Origin: Caulobacter sp031457805
GTDB lineage: Bacteria; Pseudomonadota; Alphaproteobacteria; Caulobacterales; Caulobacteraceae
Direction of reading: 5' to 3'
NCBI RefSeq assembly: GCF_031457805.1
Contig: NZ_JAVDXI010000003.1
Location: 62,001-126,000, forward strand
DNA length: 64,000 bases
The position numbers and the translations under genes are program-made. Shown here one piece after another: positions 19,509-27,805 of the stretch (positions within the stretch are counted from its first letter, which is position 1; each line of letters begins with the position of its first letter). Under the pieces are notes generated by a model that had not been told where the DNA came from, did no database searches, and was given only the letters and a program-made list of their open reading frames with translations.

Positions 19509-21002
19509 TCAGACCGCTTCCTTCATCAGCCGGCGACGTTCCACCGACGAGGGGATCCGCATGGCCTCGCGATACTTGGCCACGGTCCGGCGGGCGATGT
19601 CGACCCCGGCCGCCTTGAGAATTTCCACGATGCGGTCGTCAGAGTGGACGTCGGCCTCGCATTTCTCGGCGTCAACCAGGCCCTTGATCTTGTGACGCAC
19701 GCTGGCGGCCGAGTGGGCCTCGCCGCCCTCCGAGGACTGGATGGCCGAGGTGAAGAAGAATTTCAGCTCGAACACCCCGCGCGGCGTGGCGATGTACTTG
19801 TTCGAGGTGACGCGACTGACCGTGCTCTCGTGCATGCCGATGGCGTCGGCGACCGTCTTCAGGTTCAGAGGGCGCAGATGCTCCACGCCGAAGGCCAGGA
19901 AGCCGTCCTGCTGGCGGACGATCTCGCTGGCGACCTTCAGGATGGTCTTGGCGCGCTGATCCAGGCTCTTCACCAGCCAGTTGGCCGAGGCCATGCAGTC
20001 GGCGACAAAGGTCTTTTCCTGGTCGCTGCGCGCGCCTTTCGAGACCCGGGCGTGATAGCGCTGGTCGACCAGCACGCGCGGCAGGGTGTCGGTGTTCAGC
20101 TCCACGTGCCACATCCCGCCCAGCCCCTCGCGGACCATGACGTCCGGCACCAGGGTCTCGGCGGGCTCGCTGTGATAGGCCGCGCCCGGTCGGGGATTCA
20201 GGGCGCGGATCTCGCCGATCATCTCGCGCAGATCTTCGTCGTCGACGCCGCAGATCCGCCGCAGGGCGGCCAGGTCGCGTTTGGCCAGCAGCTCCAGGTG
20301 ATCGAGCATCGCGGCCATCGCCGGATCGTAGCGATTGAGATCCTTCAGCTGCAGCGCCAGGCACTCGCGCACGTCTCGCGCAAAGACGCCGACAGGCTCG
20401 AAGCCCTGCAGCACCGTCAGCGTCTCTTCGACGATTTCGAGGGCGCAGCCCAGGCGACCGGCCAGTTCAGCGACGTCGAGGCGCAGGTAGCCGCCCTCAT
20501 CGACGGCGTCGATCAGGATCTCGGCGATGGCGTTGCGGGCCGGAGACAGCGCGGCCTGGACCAGCTGCGTCCGGAGGTGCGCAGCGAGAGTCGGCGTGTC
20601 GGTGAGCGCCCGCTCGTAGCCTTCGTCGCTCTCAAAAGAACCGCCGCCGCCCGCGCGCGACCAGTCGATTTGGCCGCCGGCGTGCTCGGCCTCCGCCCCG
20701 TCGCCCGTAGCGCGCTCGCCTGGGGAAACGTCGTCGGAGGGCGTGTCCAGCTCGCGCCCGGCCGTCGTATCGGCCACAGCGTCGACCTGGGTCAGGCTGG
20801 CGTCCCGCTCGGCCGCAACCTCGGCGGCCGGCTCATGATCGCCCTCGTCACGCTGCAGGAGCGGATTGCGCTCCAGCTCGGCCTCGACGAAGGCGTCGAG
20901 CTCGATGTTCGACAGCTGCAGCAGCTTGATGGCCTGCTGCAGTTGCGGGGTGATGACGAGGCCCTGGCCCTGCCTGAGCTCTAGTCGATGGCTGAGCGCC
21001 AA
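19509..21002 (-). CDS. rpoN: RNA polymerase sigma-54 factor
   Basis: A 497-residue sigma-54. The glutamine/leucine-rich activator region I is at the N-terminus (QGLVITPQLQQAIKLLQLSNIELDAFV). An acidic region II spans about 60-125, and the RpoN box ARRTVAKYRE is near 470-479. In Caulobacter it serves flagellar, stalk and nitrogen genes with enhancer-binding activators. The start is TTG at 21002: no ATG is near, and GGAGG sits 5 bp upstream. It lies downstream of lptB with a 138-bp gap. Confidence 0.96.
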   Translation of the reverse strand: MALSHRLELRQGQGLVITPQLQQAIKLLQLSNIELDAFVEAELERNPLLQRDEGDHEPAAEVAAERDASLTQVDAVADTTAGRELDTPSDDVSPGERATGDGAEAEHAGGQIDWSRAGGGGSFESDEGYERALTDTPTLAAHLRTQLVQAALSPARNAIAEILIDAVDEGGYLRLDVAELAGRLGCALEIVEETLTVLQGFEPVGVFARDVRECLALQLKDLNRYDPAMAAMLDHLELLAKRDLAALRRICGVDDEDLREMIGEIRALNPRPGAAYHSEPAETLVPDVMVREGLGGMWHVELNTDTLPRVLVDQRYHARVSKGARSDQEKTFVADCMASANWLVKSLDQRAKTILKVASEIVRQQDGFLAFGVEHLRPLNLKTVADAIGMHESTVSRVTSNKYIATPRGVFELKFFFTSAIQSSEGGEAHSAASVRHKIKGLVDAEKCEADVHSDDRIVEILKAAGVDIARRTVAKYREAMRIPSSVERRRLMKEAV

Positions 21003-21140
21003 TGCGCCCTCCTGACGTACGAAAAACTTTCGAACGCCATTGAAGAGCGGTTCTGGTTAACGGGTCGCGAACGCCTGCAATAATCGGGCCGGTGCGACCG
21101 AGTGTCCCGGAAAAAGGCTTAAGCCTTGCAAAACAAGGCC

Positions 21141-21899
21141 TTAGTCGCCCAGACGCGGCTCGGTGAAGCTCTCGCCCAGATAAACGCGCTTCACTTCCGG
21201 GTTTTCGACGATCTCGCGCGGCGAACCCTCGAACAGCACCTCGCCCGCATGGATGATCGAGGCGCGATCGATGATGTCGAGCGTCTCACGGACGTTGTGG
21301 TCGGTGATCAGGATGCCGATGCCGCGCCCCTTCAGATAGCCAATCACCTCGCGGATGTCGGCGATCGCCAGGGGATCGATGCCGGCGAAGGGTTCGTCCA
21401 GCAGCATGAAAGACGGCTCGGACGCCAAGGCGCGGGCGATTTCCACCCGACGACGCTCGCCGCCCGACAGGGCGACGGCGGGCGACTTACGGATGTGGGT
21501 GATCCGCAGTTCCTCGAGAATACTGGTGACCTGCTCGCGCGCCTTGCGCGGATCGCGCTCGCGCATCTCGACCACGGCCATGACGTTCTGCTCGACGGTC
21601 ATGCCCCGGAAGATCGAGGCTTCCTGCGGCAGATAGCCCACGCCCAGGCGGGCGCGCTGGAACATCGGCTGGGACGTAATGTTCTCACCGTCCAGATAAA
21701 TCGCGCCGTAGTCGGCGGCGATCAGGCCCGTGACCATGTAGAAACAGGTCGTCTTGCCCGCGCCGTTGGGGCCGAGGAGGCCCGCCACCTCGCCGCGCTT
21801 CAGGCGCAGGGACACGTTCTTGACGACCGGACGATCGCCGAACGACTTGCCCACGGAATCGACGAACAAGCCGTCCATGTCGTTGGAGGTCAGGGTCAT
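21141..21899 (-). CDS. lptB: LPS export ABC transporter ATP-binding protein
   Basis: A 252-residue ABC ATPase with Walker A GPNGAGKTT (residues 43-51), Q-loop YLPQEASIFRG, signature LSGGERRRVEIARAL, Walker B FMLLDEPFAGIDP and switch TDHN. The sequence is diagnostic of LptB. It drives LPS extraction from the inner membrane with LptFG, passing it to LptC and LptA, encoded just upstream (8 bp from the lptA stop). The product works at the cytoplasmic face. Confidence 0.97.
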   Translation of the reverse strand: MTLTSNDMDGLFVDSVGKSFGDRPVVKNVSLRLKRGEVAGLLGPNGAGKTTCFYMVTGLIAADYGAIYLDGENITSQPMFQRARLGVGYLPQEASIFRGMTVEQNVMAVVEMRERDPRKAREQVTSILEELRITHIRKSPAVALSGGERRRVEIARALASEPSFMLLDEPFAGIDPLAIADIREVIGYLKGRGIGILITDHNVRETLDIIDRASIIHAGEVLFEGSPREIVENPEVKRVYLGESFTEPRLGD

Positions 21900-21907
21900 T
21901 CGGAATC

Positions 21908-22471
21908 CTAGCGCGGCTCGGCCGGGGCCGGCGCGTCGGACGCCTGGGCGTCGTCCTGGTAGAACACCGCGCGCACGCGGCGCTTGGCGCTTTGGCCCGA
22001 AGCGGTCGACTCAAGCTTGGCGTCGTTGGTCTTGGTGTTCACGGTCAGGCGGTCACCCCGGGCGACATCCTTGCCCTTCACCAGAATGACGTCCCCGGTA
22101 AGGACCGCCGTGTTGTTGTTGAAGGTGTACACGGCGCGGTCGCCGCGGGCGTTCTGCTGGTCGCTGACGAGATAGACGCCGCCTTCGGCCTCCATGCGTT
22201 GCGCCGCGCCGCAGCCGGTCGCGCCGCCCGCAGGCTTGGCGCTGAGGATGGTCACCTTCTGAGCGCGCAACCGCGACCGGTTCTGCAGAATCTCGACATT
22301 GCCGATGAAGATCGTCGTGCAGGTGCTGTTGAAGGTCTGCTGTTCATCAGCGGACACGTCGATAGGCGCGCTGGACGCGCTCTGCCGCGCTTGCACCGCA
22401 CCTGCGGCCCCAACACCAGACAGGATCAACGCGGTCGCCGCCGCAGCCGTCCATCGCTTCATCAGAACCAT
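21908..22471 (-). CDS. lptA: LPS transport periplasmic protein LptA
   Basis: A 187-residue protein with a signal peptide (TALILSGVGAAGAVQARQ, cleavage near residue 29) and one OstA/LptA beta-jellyroll domain. Visible repeating strands include FNSTCTTIFIGNVEILQNRSRLRAQKVTILSA and TFNNNTAVLTGDVILVKGKDVARGDRLTVN. It bridges the periplasm and carries LPS from LptC to LptD. It sits between lptC and lptB; the C-terminus is a low-complexity tail (QASDAPAPAEPR). Confidence 0.93.
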   Translation of the reverse strand: MVLMKRWTAAAATALILSGVGAAGAVQARQSASSAPIDVSADEQQTFNSTCTTIFIGNVEILQNRSRLRAQKVTILSAKPAGGATGCGAAQRMEAEGGVYLVSDQQNARGDRAVYTFNNNTAVLTGDVILVKGKDVARGDRLTVNTKTNDAKLESTASGQSAKRRVRAVFYQDDAQASDAPAPAEPR

Positions 22472-22522
22472 GTCCTCATCCGTCGCGGCTCGCCTTCGGG
22501 GCGAACCTGCGCATTGTCTTCT

Positions 22523-23143
22523 TTACTGCCGTTCGAACCGCGCGCGAACCCCGCCTCGGAAGACGATGCGATCGCCCTTGTCATATACGGAGTAGGCGCG
22601 CGATTGCACCTGTCCGCTGGGCCCTTCGCCGCTCATTGTGCTCTCACCGCTCACATCGCCGGTGCGCGTGTCGACGAACGACTCTTCGGACGCGAAGCGG
22701 TACCCCGCGCCGTCGTCCAGGCGGACATCGTCTTTCAGGTTGAGCCCGAAGGTGTCTTGTCGATAGACGCCGTGCTTGGCGGTCATGCGCGTGGGCGTGG
22801 GCGAGCCCAGGTCCAAGGTCAGGGCTGGCTCTTCCAGGATGATCCGGCGCGGATCCGCGTCGTCGCGAATCGCCGAGCGGGCCGTAATCATGAAACTGCG
22901 GCCGTCAGTCGACTGCCCATAGAAGCGCGGCGTGATCAGGCGAATTTCGGTGCGCGCCTCGGCCGGCGCCCGGGAGGCGGCCATGTAGGTGCGCCAGCCG
23001 ACCTGCGCGATCACCACGAGCAGCAGCACCCCGACCGCTGCGGGCAGGACGATGCGAGCAGCCATGACCCGGCGCGAGCGACGGCGCCAGCGCCCAAGGT
23101 CGGCGCTCATCGATCGTCCGGTCATGACCGCGGCGGGCTGCAT
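22523..23143 (-). CDS. lptC: LPS export system protein LptC
   Basis: A 206-residue LptC. The arginine-rich cytoplasmic start (RWRRRSRRVMAARI) precedes a single membrane anchor (IVLPAAVGVLLLVVIAQVGW, about residues 31-50) and a periplasmic jellyroll (TRMTAKHGVYRQDTFGLNLKDDVRL). It hands LPS to LptA. First of the lptC-lptA-lptB series, only 8 bp downstream of nrnC, so probably co-transcribed with it. Confidence 0.92.
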   Translation of the reverse strand: MQPAAVMTGRSMSADLGRWRRRSRRVMAARIVLPAAVGVLLLVVIAQVGWRTYMAASRAPAEARTEIRLITPRFYGQSTDGRSFMITARSAIRDDADPRRIILEEPALTLDLGSPTPTRMTAKHGVYRQDTFGLNLKDDVRLDDGAGYRFASEESFVDTRTGDVSGESTMSGEGPSGQVQSRAYSVYDKGDRIVFRGGVRARFERQ

Positions 23144-23151
23144 GAGGTCCT

Positions 23152-23769
23152 TCAGCTGTGCGCGAAGATGTCCATCTCCTCCCAGCCCGCCAGGTCCAGC
23201 GAGGCGCGGTGGGGGAGATAGTCGAAGGCGTGCTGGGCCAGCGCCATGCGGCCCTCGCGCTCCAGCATCGCGTTCAGCTTCAGCCTAAGGCCGTGCAGGT
23301 GCAGCACGTCCGAGGCCGCATACGCCACCTGGTCGGCGCTCAGCGACGGCGCACCCCAGTCCGACGACTGCTGGACCTTGGAAAGCTCGACGCCCAGCAG
23401 CTCGCGCGTCACGTCCTTCAGGCCGTGGCGGTCCGTGTAGGTGCGGGCCAGCTTGCTGGCGATCTTGGTGCAGTAGACGGGAGCGGTCACCACCCCCAGA
23501 TGGAGTTCGAACATGGCGATATCAAAGCGCCCGAAGTGAAAAAGCTTCAGGACCTTCGGGTTCGTCAGCAGCGCCTTGAGGTTCGGGCAGTCGTAATCGG
23601 GGCGGCTGAGCCGCACGACGTGGGCGTCGCCGTCGCCGGCCGACAGCTGGACCACGCAAAGCGGATCGCGCCGCAGGCGCAGACCCATGGTCTCCGAATC
23701 GATCGCGACAATCTCGGCGCCTGCGAAGACGCCGTCGGGCAGATCGCCCTCATGAACGAAATTAGCCAA
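23152..23769 (-). CDS. nrnC: Ribonuclease D-like nanoRNase
   Basis: A 205-residue single-domain DEDD exonuclease with D24 and E26 in AIDSETMGL, the second D in FHFGRFDIAMFE, and YAASDV as the YxxxD motif (DEDDy type). It lacks the HRDC domains of full RNase D. This length and sequence match alphaproteobacterial NrnC, which degrades 2-5-nt RNA (nanoRNA) in place of Orn. Located directly upstream of lptC; a tRNA-Leu gene follows in the same orientation further upstream. Confidence 0.88.
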   Translation of the reverse strand: MANFVHEGDLPDGVFAGAEIVAIDSETMGLRLRRDPLCVVQLSAGDGDAHVVRLSRPDYDCPNLKALLTNPKVLKLFHFGRFDIAMFELHLGVVTAPVYCTKIASKLARTYTDRHGLKDVTRELLGVELSKVQQSSDWGAPSLSADQVAYAASDVLHLHGLRLKLNAMLEREGRMALAQHAFDYLPHRASLDLAGWEEMDIFAHS

Positions 23770-23923
23770 CTCTCAGACGTCTCCGGCGAAGTCTCGGCGC
23801 ATCGACGCGCCGAAACACGCGCTCGATGTAAGCGCGCGACACTTATACTCACGATGAACGGATTAGCTATCCGCCGAACCATCGGCGCCACCCCTGTGCT
23901 TCAATGTCGAAGCCAGACAAGGG

Positions 23924-24010
<87 letters not shown>

Positions 24011-24158
24011 CCGCTGTCGCAACCGGTTAGGTCGCCGCGAGGCCGGGACGTTTAGGGAAAGCCTCCGGCCGCGTCAACAGCGAAAAAACGACAAATCGTG
24101 ATTTCGTTGCGAACCGGGCCGTGGTCGTCTAATTCCCGGCTCATCGCATGCACGAGGA

Positions 24159-25124
24159 ATGATGATGCAAGGTCTGGTCACGGTGTTCGGCGGCTCCGGT
24201 TTCGTGGGCGGTCAAGTCGTGCGGGCGCTCGCCAAGGCGGGCCATCGCGTGCGGGTGGCCGTGCGCCAGCCCAACCTCGCCTACAAGATGCGCATGCTGG
24301 GCGACGTCGGTCAGATCGAGGTGGTCCAGGCCAATGTCCGCAACCCGAGCTCGGTGGCTCGCGCGCTGGACGGCGCCGAGGGCTGCGTGAACCTGGTCGG
24401 CGTCCTGTTCGAGAGCGGCCGCCAGAAGTTCCTGTCGGTCCACGCCATGGGCGCGCGCAACGTCGCCGAGGCCGCCGCAAAGGCCGGCGTCAAGCATCTT
24501 GTCCATGTCAGCGCCATCGGCGCCGACGTGAACAGCCCAGCCAAGTACGCCCGCTCCAAAGGCGAGGGCGAAGCCGCTGTGCGCGAGGCCTTCCCGAGCG
24601 CCACCATCGTTCGGCCCTCGATCGTGTTTGGTCCCGAGGACGACTTCTTCAACCGCTTCGCCCAGATGGCGGCCCTGGCGCCCGCCTTGCCGCTGGTCGG
24701 CGGCGAGACCCGTTTCCAGCCGGTCTTCGTCGGCGACGTCGCCGCGGTGGTCGCCAAAGCCGTCGCCAGCCCCGCTGCGGCGGGCGTGACCTATGAGCTG
24801 GGCGGTCCGAGCGTCTACACGATGCGGGAGATCCTCGAGCTCATCCTCCTGGAGACCGGTCGCAACCGACCGCTGATCCCCGTGCCCTGGCCGGTGGCGT
24901 CGATGATCGGCTCGTTGGGCGACCTCGTCGCAGGCGTCGTCCCGCCGCCGCTGACCAGCGATCAGGTCCAGATGCTGAAGAGCGACAACGTCGCCGAGCA
25001 GGGCCTGCCGGGCCTGGTCGAGGCTGGCGTGGTTCCGACCGCCGTCGAGGCGATCGTCCCGAGCTACCTCTATCGCTACCGCAAGGGCGGCCAGTACGCC
25101 GAAACGCCGGCGGGCGCCTTCTAG
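24159..25124 (+). CDS. NDUFA9-like NAD(P)-dependent short-chain reductase
   Basis: A 321-residue extended-SDR/epimerase-like protein. The nucleotide-binding GGSGFVGGQVVRALAKAGHRVRVAVR is at residues 11-36, followed by NLVGVLFESGRQKF and HVSAIGADVNSPAKYARSKGEGE with the lysine of the SDR YxxxK region. This is the complex I NDUFA9-subunit family of alphaproteobacteria and mitochondria. It may associate with NADH dehydrogenase or act as a quinone-related reductase. A terminator follows 22 bp after the stop. Confidence 0.85.
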   Translation: MMMQGLVTVFGGSGFVGGQVVRALAKAGHRVRVAVRQPNLAYKMRMLGDVGQIEVVQANVRNPSSVARALDGAEGCVNLVGVLFESGRQKFLSVHAMGARNVAEAAAKAGVKHLVHVSAIGADVNSPAKYARSKGEGEAAVREAFPSATIVRPSIVFGPEDDFFNRFAQMAALAPALPLVGGETRFQPVFVGDVAAVVAKAVASPAAAGVTYELGGPSVYTMREILELILLETGRNRPLIPVPWPVASMIGSLGDLVAGVVPPPLTSDQVQMLKSDNVAEQGLPGLVEAGVVPTAVEAIVPSYLYRYRKGGQYAETPAGAF

Positions 25125-25146
25125 GAGCCTAGCGGCTCATCAAAAC

Positions 25147-25181
25147 AAAGGGCCCTGGCGCGCGACGCGTCAGGGCCCTTT
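25147..25181. terminator. Bidirectional terminator between NDUFA9-like gene and uppP
   Basis: A nearly continuous 16-bp stem from 25147 (AAAGGGCCCTG outer arm) to 25181 with a 3-nt loop near 25163-25165, followed by TTTTT on the plus strand. It serves both convergent genes. Confidence 0.92.
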
Positions 25182-25203
25182 TTCGTTTCAGGACGCCGCC
25201 CGC

Positions 25204-26004
25204 TCAGCGCGGGACGTACAGAAGCGCCAGGCCGACGACGCCGACCGCGATCCGCCAGTAGGCGAAGGGCGCAAAGCCGTGGCGGGTGATGAAGTCCAGC
25301 ACCGTCTTGACCACGAACACCCCCGAGACCAGGGCGGCGACGAAGCCGATCCCGATCAGGCCCAGGTCATTGGTGCTGAGCTTGTCGATGTTCTTGTAGA
25401 GGTCATAGGCGAAGGCGCCGGCCATGGTCGGCATGGCCAGGAAGAAGCTGAACTCCGCCGCCGAGCGCTTGTCGCACTTGAGCAGCAGGGCGCCGGCGAT
25501 GGTGGCGCCGGAACGCGAAACGCCCGGCACCAGCGCCAGACACTGGAACAGCCCGATGATGAAGGCCGTCTTCAGCGGATAGTCCGCCACGTCGGTGTAG
25601 CGAGGCTCAAGCTTCATGCGGTCGAGCGCCAGCAGGATGAAGCCGCCGACAATCAAAGTCGAGCAGACCAAGGCCGGCGTCTCGTAGAGCACGGTCTTGA
25701 TGAAGTCGTGCGCCGCCACGCCGACAAAGACGGCGGGCAGGAAGGCCAGCAGGATCCCGATGACGAACCGGCGCGAGCCTGGATCGGTCGGCAACGTCGT
25801 CAGCAGGCCCCACAGCCGGCCGAAATAGACGCCGGTGATCGCCAGGATCGCGCCCAGCTGGATCAGGACCTGGAAGGTGTTTCCCGGACTGTGGAAGCCC
25901 AGGAAATGCCCGACCAGAAGGAGATGGCCCGTCGAAGACACCGGAATGAACTCGGTCAGACCTTCGATCAGGCCGAGAATGAGAGCGATGAGCCAATCCG
26001 GCAT
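25204..26004 (-). CDS. uppP: Undecaprenyl-diphosphatase
   Basis: A 266-residue polytopic BacA/UppP with both catalytic signatures: EGLTEFIPVSSTGHLLL near residues 13-29 and PGVSRSGATIAGALL near 155-170. It has about eight membrane segments. It dephosphorylates undecaprenyl diphosphate to recycle the lipid carrier for peptidoglycan and LPS, and confers bacitracin tolerance. The ATG at 26004 (MPDWLIALILGL) has GGGGGA upstream and gives the normal N-terminus; the longer frame from 26040 lacks a ribosome site. Confidence 0.95.
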   Translation of the reverse strand: MPDWLIALILGLIEGLTEFIPVSSTGHLLLVGHFLGFHSPGNTFQVLIQLGAILAITGVYFGRLWGLLTTLPTDPGSRRFVIGILLAFLPAVFVGVAAHDFIKTVLYETPALVCSTLIVGGFILLALDRMKLEPRYTDVADYPLKTAFIIGLFQCLALVPGVSRSGATIAGALLLKCDKRSAAEFSFFLAMPTMAGAFAYDLYKNIDKLSTNDLGLIGIGFVAALVSGVFVVKTVLDFITRHGFAPFAYWRIAVGVVGLALLYVPR

Positions 26005-26233
26005 GAGGGTCCCCCGAATGATCGACTGTGCGTGCGCCAAACATCGTAAAAACGACGTTAATCCACAAATTGGACTATTATAGCCGCAGCTTGCGACAGA
26101 TTCTCAATGCCCAGACCAAGATGAGGGATATTTCGGTCTCTAAATTTGACCAACACATTCTTCTTGCGCGAAAGAGTCCTTAAGAGCCCCGCCAGAGCAA
26201 TTTTTCTCCCGAATGTGGGATGAGGGAAGTCGC
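26005..26233. promoter_or_regulatory. Divergent promoter region uppP / gltDB
   Basis: A 229-bp non-coding stretch, AT-richer than its surroundings, between divergent uppP and gltD. I see TTGACC at 26147-26152 as a possible -35-like element, but no convincing -10, operator or sigma-54 site. I report only that it must hold the promoters of both units. No small gene is visible. Confidence 0.45.
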
Positions 26234-27679
26234 ATGGCCAAGCGCATGCTGAAATTCACGACGGTGGCCCGCAAGACGCCAGAAAAGCGCGCGGCTGCTG
26301 AGCGTTCGGGCGACTTCCACGAGATCTACGCGGACTTCATCGACGCCAAGGCCACCGAGCAGGCTTCACGCTGCTCGCAGTGCGGCGTGCCGTTCTGCCA
26401 GACGCACTGCCCGCTGCATAACAACATCCCGGACTGGCTGCGGATGACCGCCGAGGGCCGCCTGGAAGAGGCCTACGCCCTGTCGCAGGCGACCAACTCC
26501 ATGCCGGAGGTCTGCGGTCGAATTTGCCCCCAGGACCGCCTGTGCGAAGGCAACTGCGTGATCGAGCAGTCGGGCCACGGCACCGTGACCATCGGCTCGG
26601 TTGAGCGCTACCTGACCGACAAGGCCTGGGAGATGGGCTGGGTCAAGCCGCTGGTCGCCGGCCCGGCGCGCGGTCAGTCGGTGGGCGTCATTGGCGCGGG
26701 GCCCGCAGGCCTTGCCGCCGCCGAGAAGCTGCGCGAGGCCGGGTATGACGTCACCGTCTATGATCGCCACGATCGCGCCGGCGGCCTGCTGATCTACGGC
26801 ATCCCAGGCTTCAAGCTGGAGAAGGACGTCGTCGAGCGCCGCACCCAGCGCCTGGTCGACGGCGGCGTCGTGTTCAAGCTGGGCTTCGAGGTTGGCAAGG
26901 ACGCCACGTTCGAAGAGCTGCGCGCCCAGCATGATGCGGTGCTGATCGCCGTCGGCGTCTACGCTGCGCGCGACCTGACCGTTCCAGGCGGCGGCAGCAA
27001 GGGCGTGGTCCCCGCCCTCGATTACCTGATCACCTCGAACCGCCTGTCGCTGGGCGACAGCGTTCCGGCCTTCGACTCCGGCGAACTGAACGCCGAGGGC
27101 AAGGACGTGGTCGTGGTCGGCGGCGGCGACACCGCCATGGACTGCGTGCGGACCGCCGTCCGTCAGGGCGCCAAGTCGGTGACCTGCCTCTATCGTCGCG
27201 ACAAGGCCAACATGCCCGGCTCGATGCGCGAAGTGGCCAACGCCGAGGAAGAGGGCGTGACCTTCGAATGGCTGGCCGCGCCGCGCGCCCTGTCGGGCGA
27301 GGCCGAGGCTGTCACGGGCGTGCGCGCCATCCGCATGCGCCTGGGCGCGCCGGACGCCTCGGGCCGCCAGAGCCCCGAGGAGATCCCCGGCGGCGATTTC
27401 GACCGCCCGGCTCAGTTGGTCGTGAAGGCGCTCGGCTTCGAGCCGGAAAACCTGCCCGAGCTGTGGTCAGCGCCGGACCTGAAGGTGACCCGCTGGGGCA
27501 CGGTGAAGGCTGACGTGCGCAACCAGATGACCAATCTCGACGGCGTGTTCGCCGCCGGCGACATCGTGCGCGGCGCCTCGCTGGTGGTCTGGGCGATCAA
27601 GGACGGCCGCGACGCCGCCGACGCCATCCACCGCTACCTGCTGGCCAAGGCGTCCTCTACCCTGATCGCCGCCGAATAG
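26234..27679 (+). CDS. gltD: Glutamate synthase (NADPH) small subunit
   Basis: A 481-residue GltD. Its N-terminal iron-sulfur domain has CSQCGVPFCQTHCPLHNNIPDW and CGRICPQDRLCEGNC (two 4Fe-4S sites). The FAD motif is GVIGAGPAGLAAAEKL near residue 150 and the NADPH motif VVVVGGGDTAMDC near 290. It passes electrons from NADPH to the large subunit. The ATG at 26234 has GAGGGAAG upstream. It precedes gltB, unlike the common gltB-gltD order, and is separated from it by a perfect 30-bp inverted repeat. Confidence 0.96.
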   Translation: MAKRMLKFTTVARKTPEKRAAAERSGDFHEIYADFIDAKATEQASRCSQCGVPFCQTHCPLHNNIPDWLRMTAEGRLEEAYALSQATNSMPEVCGRICPQDRLCEGNCVIEQSGHGTVTIGSVERYLTDKAWEMGWVKPLVAGPARGQSVGVIGAGPAGLAAAEKLREAGYDVTVYDRHDRAGGLLIYGIPGFKLEKDVVERRTQRLVDGGVVFKLGFEVGKDATFEELRAQHDAVLIAVGVYAARDLTVPGGGSKGVVPALDYLITSNRLSLGDSVPAFDSGELNAEGKDVVVVGGGDTAMDCVRTAVRQGAKSVTCLYRRDKANMPGSMREVANAEEEGVTFEWLAAPRALSGEAEAVTGVRAIRMRLGAPDASGRQSPEEIPGGDFDRPAQLVVKALGFEPENLPELWSAPDLKVTRWGTVKADVRNQMTNLDGVFAAGDIVRGASLVVWAIKDGRDAADAIHRYLLAKASSTLIAAE

Positions 27680-27694
27680 CCCTGCGACCAAGTT

Positions 27695-27775
27695 CCTCGT
27701 CCTTCGACAAGCTCAGGATGAGGAACTTGGACTGAGCTTCAGTAGTCCTCATCCTGAGCTTGTCGAAGGACGAGG
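27695..27775. repeat. REP-like inverted repeat pair, copy 3 (perfect 30-bp stem)
   Basis: Arms 27695-27724 (core CCTTCGACAAGCTCAGGATG) and 27746-27775 are exact reverse complements over 30 bp, with a 21-nt loop. They lie inside the gltD-gltB intergenic region, ending 30 bp before the gltB start. This is the only perfect copy of the three pairs in the window. Confidence 0.93.
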
Positions 27776-27805
27776 ACGGACCAAGAACCTTCTTCGGAGG
27801 CCACC

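Noticed and set aside
26041..26075. A DnaA box or CtrA site in GTTAATCCACAAATTGG upstream of gltD
   Set aside because: It misses the DnaA consensus by an inserted base and has only one CtrA half-site; not supportable.
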